A stretch of DNA of 64,000 bases, taken from the NCBI RefSeq assembly GCF_020536995.1, contig NC_068356.1, positions 22,301,809-22,365,808 on the forward strand. Direction: 5' to 3'. Every line of letters begins with the position of its first letter. Positions within the stretch are counted from its first letter, which is position 1. This DNA comes from Dreissena polymorpha. Taxonomy: Eukaryota; Mollusca; Bivalvia; Myida; Dreissenidae. Below, in pieces: positions 62,662-64,000 of the stretch. Under the pieces are notes generated by a model. It did no database searches. It had not been told where the DNA came from and saw only the letters and a program-made list of their open reading frames with translations. Position numbers and translations under genes: made by a program.

Positions 62662-64000
62662 ACAATTATGTTATGATCTCTTTAAAAAATTGTACATTAT
62701 AAATTTAATCAAGTGTTACAAAATGAAAAATGAAAATCACAAGCATTCCATGAGTTCATTCTTTTACAAGAAAATGTGACATTAATGTTAAACATTGAGT
62801 AAAAGTCGAAGCTTGTTGACACAGTTAACTTGAAGACAAGTGTTCATGGAAAGCAGTTAGGTAAATGAAATGCTTGTACTCACAGCAGACAGACAAATGA
62901 ACAACCTTATTTAAGGACAGTAATCTTGTAGTCAGCATGGCATACTGAAAGTTTTAGTTGGTGTGTCATGGGCTCGAACCCAGGGATCACTTATTTCTCT
63001 TTCATTTTACTTTTTTGTCATGGATATATGTATTTGTGAAGATCACTCCAGTTTTGAAAGGGATACATTTAAAAAATCAATGAATCAGTCCCTTGTATTT
63101 TGTGATTGTGTACATGAACATTAACCAGTATTAACTTTCCTAAATTTTTGAGACTGTATGACATGTCTCAATGTTTCAGCCCTCTGGTATGAATACAATT
63201 GTACATCTGCCAATTGTAATGACCTATTATCTCATTTACTGATATTCAAATGCCAAAAGATAAACATCTCCGATAAAATCCTTCAAATTCTGAATAATTT
63301 GCTATTCGTGCTTCTGATAAGCATTTTCAATAATAAACTTTAAGTTTTTGACTTCCATGAAACGTTTATGATGTTATCTATTTAATCTACACAATGTTAT
63401 TGTCTGCATTTTATGCAGGTTTCTAATTCAATCTCCATTTCTAGTTTCTACATTTGATAAATCAATGAGTAATCAAGTAATTTTAATTAAATCTTCACTA
63501 ATTGAATTATGTGTTAGTATCTATCTATCAGATATATCCATATTCAAAAGTTTGTTTTACTTTTCCTCCTACCACATGGTAATAGACTGATATTGCACTG
63601 AAAATAACTTTATTTATTTAGTCAAAATAGGGCATCTTTGATTGTGATAAGTGTCACTTGGTTATCCATATCAGAACGAAATTTAATTGAGATTTTGATT
63701 GTTAAGTAAATATATCCCTTCTGTTGTATTATCTTTATGTAGTATCTATAAGCACACAGTGATATCTAAGCAGCATACTACAATTTAACATATGTGTTTG
63801 TACAAGTTTATTTATGTTCAGCTGTTAGAAAGCTGCTTATTGCTAATTGAACATTAACTGACGTGAAGTTGCTTCAGCAGCATGTATTATGTAACACAAA
63901 CTGATTTTACCCTAGTTTGGTACCATAGTTTGCTATACATAGCGTTGCGTGCTCAAATTGTCTTGAGTGAGCTTTTTCTATATTTTTTTATGAAATACAC
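62662..64000. other. Downstream intergenic DNA
   Basis: AT-rich with no recognised gene. Near 62934-62990 the phrase GTCATGGGCTCGAACCCAGG contains a B-box-like GGGCTCGAACC about 40 bases after GTCAGCATGGCATAC, which may be a decayed tRNA-derived SINE head. Confidence 0.35.

Overview
The window looks like nuclear DNA from a mollusc, most likely a bivalve. It is AT-rich, with small exons in large introns, long (TA)n tracts, tRNA-derived SINEs, and many dispersed repeats that combine runs of GTCYGTC with AAGGTCAAGGTCA motifs. The species is inference; a heterodont such as Dreissena would fit.

Three host genes can be read. At the left edge, on the minus strand, is the first coding exon of a galactokinase (2833-3003); the rest of that gene runs out of the window to the left. 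A complete six-exon SAR1-type small GTPase lies on the minus strand (8964-12708). It is unusually diverged but keeps its GTP-binding motifs. Divergently from it, a seven-exon plus-strand gene (15713-60508) fills most of the window. It encodes a predicted 696-residue type I membrane protein with a signal peptide, a SUEL-lectin-like domain, a CUB-like cysteine-rich domain, one transmembrane helix and a long acidic tail rich in tyrosine motifs. Every splice junction keeps frame: five phase-1 introns, then one phase-2 intron.

The rest is repeats. Tandem arrays: a 60-bp array in the galactokinase intron, a 28-bp array beside a splice donor of the GTPase gene, and a 151-bp satellite inside the receptor gene. 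DNA transposons: a P-element-like copy with a broken THAP reading frame (6352-7797), hAT-type and CAGGG-ended elements, a long-TIR element with an 11-bp target duplication, and a TTAA-flanked MITE carrying a tRNA-like segment. The most striking group is a set of repeat families with one common plan: a 5' hairpin, a GTCYGTC run, AGGTCA repeats, an inverted copy of the 5' end near the 3' end, a 3' hairpin, and a terminal CTTGTTT. One nested insertion shows that a family of this type entered TT without a longer target duplication. Together these fit non-autonomous Helentron-like (HINE) elements.

The layout is therefore galactokinase (-), P-like element, SAR1-like (-), a 3.0-kb divergent promoter region, then the receptor gene (+) whose introns hold nested transposons. 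No link in function between the three genes is visible. No RNA gene that looks functional and no CRISPR array was found.
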